The position numbers and the translations under genes are program-made. Below the pieces are notes generated by a model. The model was not told the origin of the DNA. It ran no database searches and saw only the letters and a list, made by a program, of their open reading frames with translations. A stretch of 64,000 nucleotides of DNA from Mytilus edulis (Eukaryota; Mollusca; Bivalvia; Mytilida; Mytilidae): the NCBI RefSeq assembly GCF_963676685.1, contig NC_092353.1, positions 4,988,207 to 5,052,206 of the forward strand, given 5' to 3'. This document shows, in pieces, positions 35,561 to 47,600 of the stretch. Each line of letters starts with the position of its first letter. Position 1 is the first letter of the stretch.

Positions 35561-35809
35561 TGTATGACTGTTGCTTAAGAGTGGAGTAGCTACGACTGAT
35601 TTTCCGCGATTTTTTTATCGGCGGGCTGAGGATCTACTGGAATGAATTCTTTCTTCTTGTTTATTTGCTTTTCAGTACAAAATATAATACCCTGTCTACA
35701 TACAACAGCTTTTAGCTTACGATAATATTTGCTTTTCATTTATTTTTACTGCGTATTATTAAAAACATGTAATATGCTTATTTAAACGTTTAAACCCGCT
35801 GCATTTATA

Positions 35810-36065
35810 TTTGCACCTGTCCTAATTTAAGAACCTGATGTTCAGTGCATGGTTGTCGTTTGTTGATGTGGTTTGTGTTTCTTGTTTCTCGTTTTTATAT
35901 TGATTAATCCGTTGGTTTTCCCGTTTGAATGTTTTTTTCAATAGTCATTTTTGGGGGCCCCTTTATGACTTGCTGTTTGGTGTGTGCTCCCTGTTGAAGA
36001 CCGTATTTTGACTTATAATAGTTTACTTGTACAAATTATGACTTTGATTGGGAGTTTTCATACCT
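35810..36065 (+). repeat. Interspersed repeat R1 (nested in the MULE relic)
   Basis: 'atttgcacctgtcctaattt', 'gttggttttcccgtttgaat', 'ttgaagaccgtattttgact'. Confidence 0.6.
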
Positions 36066-36435
36066 TCTGATAAAAACAAATATTTAAATGATAAGATTAA
36101 AATCCTTGATGAAAAATAAATGATAATTAAGCATACATGTATTAAAAAATATAAATAAAAAACCAAATTATATTGTTTCTTTTTTGTAAATTCACATATC
36201 CTTATAAATGCACAATCTAAATTTTGAATTATGCAATCAAATTTATTATTACGAAGAATTGTTAATAATATAAAAAATCCGTATATATATATACATTGTT
36301 TTAACTTTATTTAATAAATATATATGTATCCTCTTTTCGATTCGTTTCGGTCCTTTTCGGTTCTTTTTGGCCCTTTTCGGTTCTTTTCGGTTCTTTTCTG
36401 TAAATCTTCGCTCTTTTCTGTAAATCGTTGGACCG

Positions 36436-38592
36436 TTTGAATACCTTTCCTTTTTTAATATTCCTCGGAGTTCAGTATTTTGTGATTTTACTCTTTTTCC
36501 ATTCGTTCGATGTATTGGATCTTTCGATTTTAACAATGGACTGGACTTTTTGTTTTGAATTTTCCCTGGAGTTTGGTTGTTTGTTATGTTATGTTTTAGT
36601 CTATATGCTTTAACAAATAAGATATTACACAATGAATACATTAAGTGAAACAGGCACTGATTACCCTTCCGGAGCAGCCGAGTTCTCGTGTGTCTGGGTC
36701 AAGTATTGTAATTTCATTATCTTTAACTTTCAAAGTTTTAATTGACAATATTTTTATCTCCTTTTTCTTTTTACAATTGTGTCAATGTAGGAAATAACTT
36801 CAAGAATCATTTAATGAAAAAAAATTAACATGCTTTTGAAAAATGTAAGCGTAATAAGCATAATACTTACATATGGAAGTAGTTCTTCAAATGGTATAAA
36901 ATAGGTTAGAGTCTCTGATTGACATTAAAGGAGGACGAAAGATACCAGAGAGACAGTCAAACTCATTAAGGTGATTACTTATAAAGATGATGACTTATCA
37001 TGTGCGAAAACTCTTTGCAGCCAAATCATTTAACAAAATGTTTAATACGTAGACATTCTGCTCTCGGTGCAAAAAGCTTTACAGAACTTGTATAAACCAA
37101 TTTGTGCAAAGTCTGAATCCAAAATATACCCCACAATATGATTCAAAACTAAATGTACGCTTTAATCGTTTTTTCCTTCTTTGCCTTCAAATAATGGTTT
37201 TTATATTATGTGTCTAACAGGCGTTGCTGATAGGTCGTATTATTCTGCTTTTATGGCAAGGAAATTCAGGTTACTAAGTATATCATCACTAAATCAATTT
37301 ACTGACTTTATGTAAGTAGATTCTAAAATTACAAAACAATAACTGTAAAGTTTAGAGCAAGACAACTTTATTAATTAGTATAGCGCCTCAGATGAACGCT
37401 GGTATATGATGAGTCAGGAATTCAATAGATAATGTAGCATTGATTTCAAGTTTTGTGTGACAGATCAAGTGAAAATAAATATTTTCAATTACAAAGGATC
37501 TTTTTACTAATATTAACTTCAGTACTACTTTAACTATTGCATTGTTATGTGACTTATCTACTATTTGAATAACTGTGTATAGTGCTGTGTACATTGTTCC
37601 GTCAATTTATAGAAGTGACACAAATTTCACAGGTCTAATTCAAGATAGATAAAGAAAAATACGATAATAAATACTTCTATTAAAATCTCTTAGTGGAATG
37701 ATATCAATACAGTTATGTAAGTTGACTTTATTTTCCTTTAACTGTCGTTTCTGAAATTAAATGAAAATCATAGCCTATGATAGAATTGAATATTACAGGA
37801 AATGAAAAAATATTGTTCCAAATGCAAGAAAAGTCAAATATCGAATGTTTGTAGGACTAATTAAGAGAGATAAATATAAACAAACAAACAAAAATTAGAA
37901 TTGCAAGCAATAATATGTCAGTAACCGAAGACTTCAAATGGTCTTTAAACTCACTAGGTCATTGTGATATTGAGCGGTACATTTTAATATTTCTTGCGGA
38001 CTTCAACTTATTCCTCAGACGTACCGCTTTAAGAGTAGTTAGTATAAGAAGTAGATCATAACTTCTGTGGATTTTGTAACGTTTAGTTATCATTGTTTTA
38101 TCTTCATCTTCAAGAATTCAACAGATGCTTAACAAAGACAAATGATCGAATTAATGAGCAATATGCATAACATGACAAACAATTTAGTTCACAATATAAC
38201 GAAGGTACATAGATATCATATCGGAATTATGATCAGCCTTTTGTTAGAGTAGTCACTGTATTGAATTATCAGACGTAAAAAAAATTAAAAAATCAATGAT
38301 ATAGATTCAAACATAGGATTCTGTTCAACAGAAATGCAAAAAAATGGTAAATTCAAAACGGGAAGTCCCTAATCAAAAGACAAAATCAAAAGCTTTAAAA
38401 CTATTTGTGATGTTGGTTATACTTGACCAAAATATGCATCAAATTACTTTGTTATAGCGTGTGCACCTTACATTATTGTAGTACAAAAATCACTATATAC
38501 CAAAAATAAATGTCTATGAATACAAAAATATCTTTCATTGCTGGATAGCGCATTTGTTTTTAAATTTAATCTGTACTTCTTTTTTTTTGTAG
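36436..38592. other. No supported gene upstream of gene C
   Basis: Starts with the continuing R4 half (36436-36560), then R2 scraps (36655-36690, 36930-36965) and AT-rich DNA. An R4 scrap lies at 38340-38400. A first exon for gene C should lie here or further left, but none could be picked with confidence. Confidence 0.45.
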
Positions 38593-38628
38593 TGTGTTTT
38601 TTAATAATTTATTTTAAAGGAATAGTTG
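38593..38628 (+). CDS. Candidate 5' exon of gene C (end of signal peptide)
   Basis: 36 nt between ttttttttgtag and gtacgt, phase 1-1, encoding V-C-F-L-I-I-Y-F-K-G-I-V in the gene C frame. The homologous position in gene D (54120-54161) encodes F-V-T-V-A-V-Y-L-K-G-V-A with the same splice sites. Hydrophobic and ending in small residues, as at the end of a signal peptide. No in-frame ATG lies within the continuous upstream frame, so another exon is needed. Confidence 0.4.
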
Positions 38629-38689
38629 GTACGTAAAATTAAGATGAAATTCAAAGTTGTATTTCTTTCCGTTGGGCTTCGTTTATAGA

Positions 38690-38870
38690 TACAGGGAGAT
38701 GTGGTGTGAGTGCCAATGAGACAACTCTCCATCGAAATAACAATTTATAAACGTGAACCATTATAGGTCGTCAATGTACGGCCCTTCAACACGGAGCAAT
38801 AAGCTATTAAGGGTTCCAAAAATACTAGTGTGAGATTACATAAACAAACGACAACTACTGTGCATCAGAT
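38690..38870 (-). repeat. Interspersed repeat R1
   Basis: 'gatgtggtgtgagtgccaat', 'gagacaactctccatcg', 'cgtcaatgtacggccctt'. Confidence 0.7.
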
Positions 38871-38932
38871 TCCCAACTTAGTCTGTATTGAATTATAAGC
38901 CTATTACCTTTGATAACTATTTTATAACTTAA

Positions 38933-39333
38933 GGATGTACTTAGGTGAGGTTAGGTAAAAATTAAGAATTTAAGAAATTAAAAATTGATACTATAAGCTG
39001 GTAGAGCATCAATTAAGGATAAAGATAAGCTAAAAATATTGATAGGTCATAGACCTCCTTTTCGAGATATTTGAGATTTAAAATATGGCGGGAAAAGGCT
39101 GACTCGGACTTTTACCTTATATTTGCATTGGTATTATTCGGGTCTTAAAACAAAAGTAAGAAAATCAAGAATCTTCTAAAATTTTGGTAAATGACCTTTC
39201 ATGAGCTATCAAGTCTTATACGAAAAAATAAATGGGTGTTATGGGGCAAAATATTTAACATTGTATGGTATGGAAAAACACCAATGAGTCCGAACATTTG
39301 ACACAAATTCCAAAACCTCACCTAAGTACATCC
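38933..39333. mobile_element. 401-bp MITE with 20-bp perfect TIRs and TTAA TSD
   Basis: The left end GGATGTACTTAGGTGAGGTT (38933-38952) and its exact reverse complement (39314-39333) are flanked by TTAA on both sides (38929-38932, 39334-39337). No ORF. TTAA duplication fits piggyBac-type transposition. It ends 168 bp before the first LU exon of gene C. Confidence 0.85.
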
Positions 39334-39501
39334 TTAAAGGTATTCATATATATGTATTGCTATTTCCAAAAAAGTTAATCTCTGCTTATCATGTTTATTA
39401 ATAGTTGTTTCCTTTTTCTGAAATTGATTAATTCTATGTTACAATGATTAAAAACTTCCATATCAAATATCATTAATCAAATAAATACCTTTCACTTGCA
39501 G

Positions 39502-41647
39502 GTTTAACATGTTTCAGTTGTAACGATATTACACATCCGAGATTTTGTGACTATGTAGAGACCTGTGAAGATGGGGAGGTAAAATATGTCTCCCATAAAA
39601 GAGGACGAAAGATACCACAGGGACAGTCAAACCCATAAATCGAAAATAAACTGTCAACACTATTACTATATACGAAAAAGACAAACAGACAACAATAGTA
39701 CACAACATCGAAAACTAAAGACTAAGCAACACGAACCCCACTAATAACTGGGGGGATATCATGTGCTCCGGAAGGATACGCAATTCCTGCTCCACATATG
39801 GGACCCGTCTTGTTGCTCTTGTTATTACAAACTCGGTAAATAGTCTAATTCCGAAGGTCACATTCGTGAAAAGGTAAGGGGGTTGTTAAAGCTTAAGTTT
39901 AGAATAATTGCATCTGCTAGTCTACCGTGTACTTATTTCCAGTGCGATTAATTTGTCTTATTAAACAATTATCTCTGTTATTTATAAAGCCTGTTTTCTG
40001 CTCAAATTATTGTTAAAAATTTTATATTGCCAAGTAAACGACAGTCTTTTTTTGTATTGCTTTGCTAACAGAAACGAAAAAGAAGTTTACACACTGTCTA
40101 TTTAAATAGTACAAACATTGTGTTTCCAATTTAATATGAATGTCTTCAATCTATCAATGTATGATATTACCAAATGGCCACGTATTTCTGATATTGAATT
40201 TGTATAACAAATAGAACATACATCTTTAAAGGAAAACTTTAGTTAAGCTATTTTACAGTGTTAAAAAATAGATGAGACCTTTTCCTTAAGTAGTAATATT
40301 GTGTTTTAATTCAATAGTATATTTTCTTTAGTATTGTAGCGTAACAAAATACTTGAAAACACCGGGCGAGGTCACCTACAATCTTGGTTGCGCTTCTAAT
40401 ACAGTAAGCATTTAATAGTTAAGTTGTTAAGATTTTGTAGAGTTAGCCTTAAATATATGAGCAGGCAAATATCATTGACAGGTTCATTAGATCAACCATT
40501 GAAGATAATTCTGGTCAATTAGGCTATTCATAGCGCAAGTGATATAAGTATATCTATATTGTGTATTTGCAAGTGCAGTCTAAAACTTCCAAGGCGTAAT
40601 AATAATATCAAAGAGTTTTCAATATTATACTTGAAGTCAAGAATTTCAAAATACATATATTGATAATTTGATAATTTGTCAAAGGCTGTATTATATATTG
40701 AATAAATGTCCTTTGATTTTGTGAGTCTTTGTTTACTCCTTGGTTTTGATTGTTATTTTCATATAGATCATCCTACTTTGGCGTTTGTTTGTCTCCAGTA
40801 TACATGACAAAGTTTTTATCTCTTACTGTTTTAGTTGTGCTTGACATATAGTTGTAGTTTTCATTTTTCATGTTTCTAAACTGTTTAAAGATTGTAAGCT
40901 AACAATATCTTATGTTTATTTATATTTTCATATTTCACTATATCAGAAAAAAACATTTAGTTATTAAGTACTAGTAATATGTAAATTTTTTAGAAAAAGG
41001 GCATATATACAAATTTATGAATCCTCAGGATTTAGCCGTCCAAAATTTATGAACTGCTCTGAAAGGATAAATAGTTGCTGCTGAACTAGAGTTACTTGTT
41101 GTATTTATCTCGACAAGTAAAATATAATTATAATATGTTTATACTAATAAATATAATGTAATACCGAGTTGGTGATCCGCCGCTGCAGATTTTTACGTAA
41201 CTGTTAATCAGTACTGAGAGTTGTATTTGTACAAACGTTTAATGAGATGAATTCAATTGCGAATTGATAGCTCCCTTGTCAGCAGCGACCCTTATTTATG
41301 GGATAGAATAAGAACTTCTGCGAATTCATAAAATATTTCAAATGAGGTGTTACTATAATGTTTGTACATAAAACGGAAGGCTCACAATTGGAATATCAAA
41401 AGTATACACCCAACAAATGTCCTGTAAACATTTGAAGAGCATTGTAAGAACACTTTTAAACCTCGACAGGTCACTTACCTTACTAGACTTTATTACTTGA
41501 CAAATATTCATTTTAGAGAAACTGTGTTCTTCTATTCTTCATGTTATTTTCGTCAACAGACTTGTACAAAAAGATCATTGGGACATGAGGAGTGCCATAC
41601 ATGTTGCTCAGTCAATGTATGTAATGATGCTGGTTGTGGAGAACCAG
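39502..41647 (+). CDS. Gene C LU domain 1 (3 exons)
   Basis: Starts G-L-T-C-F-S-C, passes Y-C-S-V-T-K and L-G-C, and ends C-H-T-C-C-S-V-N-V-C-N followed by G-C-G. Exon lengths 77, 72 and 88 nt, phases 1-0-0-1. Very close to gene D LU1. The intron after exon 1 holds an R2 repeat (39590-39870). Confidence 0.8.
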
Positions 41648-44600
41648 GCAAGTAGAATAAATAAACATATGATAACGTATTATGTTCTCACGAAACCTGT
41701 TCCTGGAATTTTATCTATCGGATGCGTCCGAGACCCAAAGATTAAAAAGATTACGTTCAAATATATAAATCGTTATCTTAATTTGTGAGTGTCAATAACA
41801 ATTGCACTTTCAAAAGAAAACAGCCAAAACCTCAAGTTTCAGAGAAACCTGAAAGAGTTGCAACTAGTTTAAAGATACCCTATTCAGAATTTGTACAAGT
41901 CGTTCGAAAAAGGAAAAGTTTCAGTTGAATGCATTTTAAAGGACGGCCTGGTTTTATATCAATTTTCATTTAAGCAAGTTCAACTTTTAAATCATATATG
42001 ACTGTCGTGATGTTTCGTAGACACGAGAGATTTAACTTTTATGATCTCACTTTTGAAAAATTTAAAACTAAATTTACGATTCTACAATTCACAATCATAA
42101 AAAGTGTAGACCACGAATTGAATGAAACAAAACTGAAAATACGCTGCCTTAATTAGCTAATTTTTCACCATTATTGTAAACATATTTAGGAATTACGCGC
42201 AACAGTGGCCCTATATGTTATAAGTGTTCAGGATTTTCCAGTATGACTGAGTGTAAAACAATTACCACGTGTCCATTAAATGAGGTAAGATATATACATG
42301 CACTGTTTGTTAGTTATTAAGCAATAAAATAAACCAAATAAAGGTTATCTACAATCTGTCAAACAAACATGAACTTGTAAAGATACAAAACTTAAAAAGT
42401 ACTTTAAACTATCAACAGACGAATACGAAACTGCACAGGGAAATGTTGACCAATTTCAGCGTTTATCATTTTGATTAGCTTCATAGCAAAGGTGTAGTTT
42501 TTTTTAATTTCTAAATGCAATGTATTATAACTTATTCCTCTTATAGATTATACCTGCTGCGCAATGGGAAAACACTTGACAAACCCAATGCAAAAGATCA
42601 GTAACTCAACAACGTTTCTTTATCAAAGAGTCACAATGGAAGTCTTCAACACAAAAATGGTCACACTTCACTTCAAGTTCAACACTGCCAAAAGATAATT
42701 CTTAGGATATGGCCTAAAAGAGCATTCTATATTTTTATAAAAATGTATAATGTGTTGACAGTTTAAAATCATAGCTGTTATCTTTCTTTTAACTTATTTT
42801 GTAAAACTTTGTTTTGCTTCTATCCATTTTATCTTTTTACATAATGTTGATTTTCCTTTTTTGTCATTTACAATTTATATTTTAGCTTTGTATCATTGAA
42901 TCTAATGACAGGAATGGTGAAATATATTTCAATAGTGGATGTCAGACAAAATATGTAAGTTATGGGGAACAATTTACTTAATATTAAATATACTTACGTT
43001 GAACCATTGTTTATCAGGAACGAATATAAAGTTCAATAGCTAATTACATAAAGTAAATCTCTAATTATCGTTATAATGGCTTGGACAGCTTTAGTGTGCT
43101 AATAACATGCATGTTTTAAAACATGCATGTTTTAATCACCAGGTAAAGATTAAGAATGCAAAGAATTGCATTTGCCAAAAACATCGATTTTTTTCAAATT
43201 GCCACTTTTCTATCAAAACTATGTTTACTTTAATTAACTTATAAATATTAGGCCTGTGACATGGTAGCAGGAACGGGTAACATTTTTGGGAAACGAGAGA
43301 TAAACGGCTTAAGACCAGGCTACGGTAAAAGATGTTGTGCCGGAGATTTATGTAATACAGAATTTAGTATAGATTTGAAGACAACATCATCAGTCACGAC
43401 AACAAAGACGACAACATCAGTCACAACAAAAAAGACATCCATAGAAGTCACAACACCAGAGACAACAGGTATTATGTATTTCGGGGTGGTGAATATCATG
43501 CTAACTTCATTGCCAGAAACCATAGGAGACACTAATCTAAAAGACATCTAATGATATTGGAACAATATAATGTATTTAAAGTTTTATTTGTAATTCTACT
43601 TTAAAAAGAGACGAAGACATCAAGAGAACAAGGGAACAATCATTAACGTGTAATTGACGGGACACAAAGTAAGCACATTGATATTGTTTCATGTTATTCA
43701 GATTTTTTCATGTTTAGTTTTATGCATCAGTTTAGTAAATTTTTCAAAACAAGCAGCTAACTTTATATTTTGTGCACTAAACTAGTTTTAGATAAAGAAG
43801 GAACATGAAACATATGTATTATATGAATGCCTATTTTATTTGTATATTTCTTTAGTCAAACGTCTCAATTGTGAGGATCATTCAACCTGTGGTTACCTGG
43901 TGAGTAAGCTTGGTGTTTGTGATGACCAGCATGGTATCGATATTTGTCCTGTATCCTGCGGAAGATGTATCCCCACGACGACAATGACGTCACAGTGTAC
44001 AGATACATCCACTGAATGTGATTATCTAAACAGGACATTCAGCATTTGCCAGGATCCAGATACAGTGAAAAATTCCGGTTGTAAAAAGACATGTGATTAC
44101 TGTGGTGAGTTTAAAATGAACAATCAGATTATTGTCGATGGCATTATTATTATGTAAAAACAATAATCTGATAGCGCGGGAATGTTAGCCTTATTCTCAC
44201 GAAAAAAACAATAATCAGCTAGCTTGGGAAAAAGAGCAATATTCCTGAAACGCACTTTCCGCTATAACAATAATGCCTAACCACTTGATAATTGAAAGCT
44301 TGGTGACTATACTGTACACATCTATAGTAAAGTACTTCAAAGATAGGAACAGTTTAGTCTGCCTATTATCTTGACTCATATCTATAAATTGACAATGATG
44401 GTCGGTCGGGAACTTAACATTACGACAAAAAGAAAATCACTATTTCCTATTGCAAACTTTCAATTATATGAAGCAACAAACCAGTAGTGCCTGCAGATGG
44501 AATATATATATTGTCAAATTATAACAACATTCCAAAGCCTTTGTTTTCTAATATAATTTCCTTATGAAGGGCACTCCTTACAAAGAAGCTATATATAAAC

Positions 44601-47600
44601 CAATGGTTTGCAGTAAAGAGCTGTATATATCCCTTTGAATGTAATCATACGATTGCCATTACAATTTTACCGTTAAGAAATGTCTGCATTACAGGTGACA
44701 ATGTCCTAATTGTCGGAGCAGTATCGTCTTTAACTCGATTGTGACTACATAAAGTGAAAGTTATCGACGAATTTAATGTTTAAACTTGCCATAAACAACA
44801 CGGCGGAGGTCACATGTGGGGCAGGATCTGATTACCCTTGGAAATGGTATCACCTTCAGTTTTTTGGTTGGGTTCGTGTTGCTGTAACTTGGCATTGCAC
44901 AAGGTCATGTTTTTCTCTTGCTGTTTATGACGTCTTTACACTAAATCCATTGGATGTTGGATGTGTACGGATTGATAGTTTAGTCTTAGTTGCACGATTT
45001 TTTTATTAGTTGTTAGTTGCTTTGAACTAGCTGTCAGATAACTGCGAGTACTCTCAGATCTAATCATTGTGTCTTTTGGTGTCGGAATGTATAAGTACCA
45101 GGCCACGTCCACTTGTATTTTTGTCCATTTGATGAGTTAAGCCTTTTTCAACTGATTTTTATAGTTCGTTCTTATGTTGTACTGTTATACCACTGTCCCA
45201 GGTTAGGGGGGATCCCGCTAACATGTTTAACCCCGCCACATTATTTATGTATGTGCCTGTCCCAAGTCAGGAGCCTGTTATTCAGTGGTTGTCGTTTATT
45301 TATGTGTTACATATTTGTTTTTCGTTCATTTGTTTACATAAATAAGGCCGTTAGTTTTCTCGTTTGAATTGTTTTACATTATCTTATCGGGGCCTTTTAT
45401 AGCTGACTATGCGGTATGGGCTTTGCTCATTGTTGAAGGCCGTACGGTGACCTATAGTTGTTTATGTGTGTGTCATTTTGGTCTTTTGTGGATAGTTGTC
45501 TCATTGGCAATCATACCACATCTTCTTTTTTATAGAAAGGCTGCTTTTTTCACGAAAGACTATATCTGCATCTGTAATAGCTACCCATAGACCTTATCTT
45601 TGTTTTTGAAAACTCCTGTCATAGACGTCTAGTGACTTTATCTTTGTAGACCGTTGTAAGGGATAATTGTAAACGGGACCGCTGTACAGATATCTGATGA
45701 CTTGTTCTATGATCTGAAAATCACTACATAAGTGTGGAGATTTATTTTGTTCTCTAAACCGGTGTATAGATAACTGAGGACTTTATCGTAGTTCTGTACA
45801 TCACTGTAAAAGATGTATGAAACTGTTACTGTAGATTGTTTAAGACCTTAAAATATTTCCGACGTGTATGTTTGACCTATGAGATTGAATGTCACTCTTA
45901 TTTCTTTTTAAGGAATGTATCTCCCTCATGCAAAGCTCTGATTCCTTTCACGGATTTGGCTATACTTTTTGGACCTTTTGGATTATAGCTCTTCATCTTT
46001 GATATAAGCTTTGGATTTTAAATATTTTGGCCACGAGCATCACTGAAGAGACATGTATTGTCGAAATGCGCATCTGGTGCAGGCAAATTGGTACCGTTAA
46101 TGTTATTATATCTTTTGCTGTTCTTCTGAAGACTTATCTATATTTTTCAGACCTTTGTGATACAAAGAACCCCTGTAATAATAATGGTGTATGTATAAAA
46201 GACGGTGATTGGTTCAAATGTAAATGTTTGTATAGTTATTACGGAAGTTACTGTGAACAGCAGAATTCAGGTATGATTTAGATTTTTTATCATTTACTCT
46301 AATCTTTCAAAGAATTTTAGATTTGAAAATTGACATTAACGTCGTTGGTGTCAAAGAAGTGGTTAAAGATAAAATTTCAAATGACAATGAAATAAATGAA
46401 GAATAACTAGATATCATTGAGATGGGAGCCATCTCTGTGGGCCCCGCTGTCAATAACGTGGGGTAAATAAGTTGTATGGATAATCTGATATGAAGCATTA
46501 TTTGAAGTTATTACATAGTCTCATGTGTGATTTTGATCTAAGATTTTAAGTTAAAACTGATAAATATTCTCATCTTACTTTCATAGTATAATAGTGATAT
46601 GACTGCATGATGTGAACTCATTGATAACTACTCTAAGGTGACTTCTGGATATATGGATTGATGTTTGAACAATATGTTTAAAGGTGCTGCCCAATTGATA
46701 TTTGTCACATATTTTTAGAATCATGCCTTCAATATATTATGACCCACCAAGTATAAAGTATGAAATATTAATGGTTCTCGAGAGGTAGAGCGGACACAAT
46801 TTGTTAAGAACAACGAACAGATGGACAGACCGACAGACTGATCTTAGACCTAGGATGCATACATTATGACACATTCTCTTGTGTTGGTTAATATATATGT
46901 TAAGTTGAAAATGTTTGTCAGGTATAAAGTATAAAATAATAACAGCTGTCCTCTCAAAATATAATGTGGATCAAATTTGTTAGCGATGGACAGACCAACA
47001 GACAGACAGACCTTTGACCTAGGAAGTGGTACATATATCATGACACACCCTCTGGTGTTGGTTAAAATAGATGTCAAGTATAATATTTGAAATCATAACG
47101 GTTTTCAAGATATAGAGCGGACACAATCTTCACCACAGGACACAGGGTTGTCAACTGAAACCAAAGTTTTTTTGACGTTGACCTTTGACCTAGGAAGTTG
47201 TACATACATCATGACACGCCCTCTGGTGGTGGTTAAAATGTATGACAAGTATATACTTTGAAATCATAATGATTATCTAGATATGGAGCGGACACGATCT
47301 TCACCACAGGACACAGGATTGTCAACTCGAAACCAAAGTTTTTGACCTTGACCTTTGACCTAGGAAGTTGTACATACATCATGACACACCCTCTGGTGGT
47401 TGTTAAAATGGATGTCAAGTATAAACTTTGAAATCATAATGGTTATCTAGATATGGAGCGGACACGATCTTCACCACAGGACACGGGGTTGTCAACTGAA
47501 ACCAAAGTTTTTGACCTTGACCTTTGACCTAGGAAGTTGAACATACAACATGACACACCCTCTGGTGTTGGTTAATAATCATGTTAAGTATTAAGTATGA

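Larger units (their letters stand above)
34825..36435 (-). mobile_element. MULE (Mutator-like) transposon relic with TIRs and 9-bp TSD
   Basis: TTTGAATAC flanks both ends (34816-34824 and 36436-36444). The terminal inverted repeats run about 90 bp: left 34825-34920, right about 36335-36435. Both contain 'gatttacagaaaagag' followed by tandem 'aaccgaaaaggacc'-type units. The element interrupts an R4 repeat, whose halves lie on either side. A transposase fragment (34960-35560) is on the minus strand. An R1 copy (35810-36065) is nested inside. Size 1611 bp, too short for an intact MULE. Confidence 0.8.

Noticed and set aside
36249-36641. 130-codon minus-strand ORF
   Set aside because: It crosses the right TIR of the MULE relic and an R4 repeat; no domain.
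41585-41788. 67-codon ORF
   Set aside because: It is the LU1 last exon read through its donor into the intron.
43840-44157. Start of the ShK ORF upstream of 43856 as a separate small gene
   Set aside because: The bases before 43856 are a pyrimidine-rich acceptor; in-frame splicing from 43468 explains the exon better.
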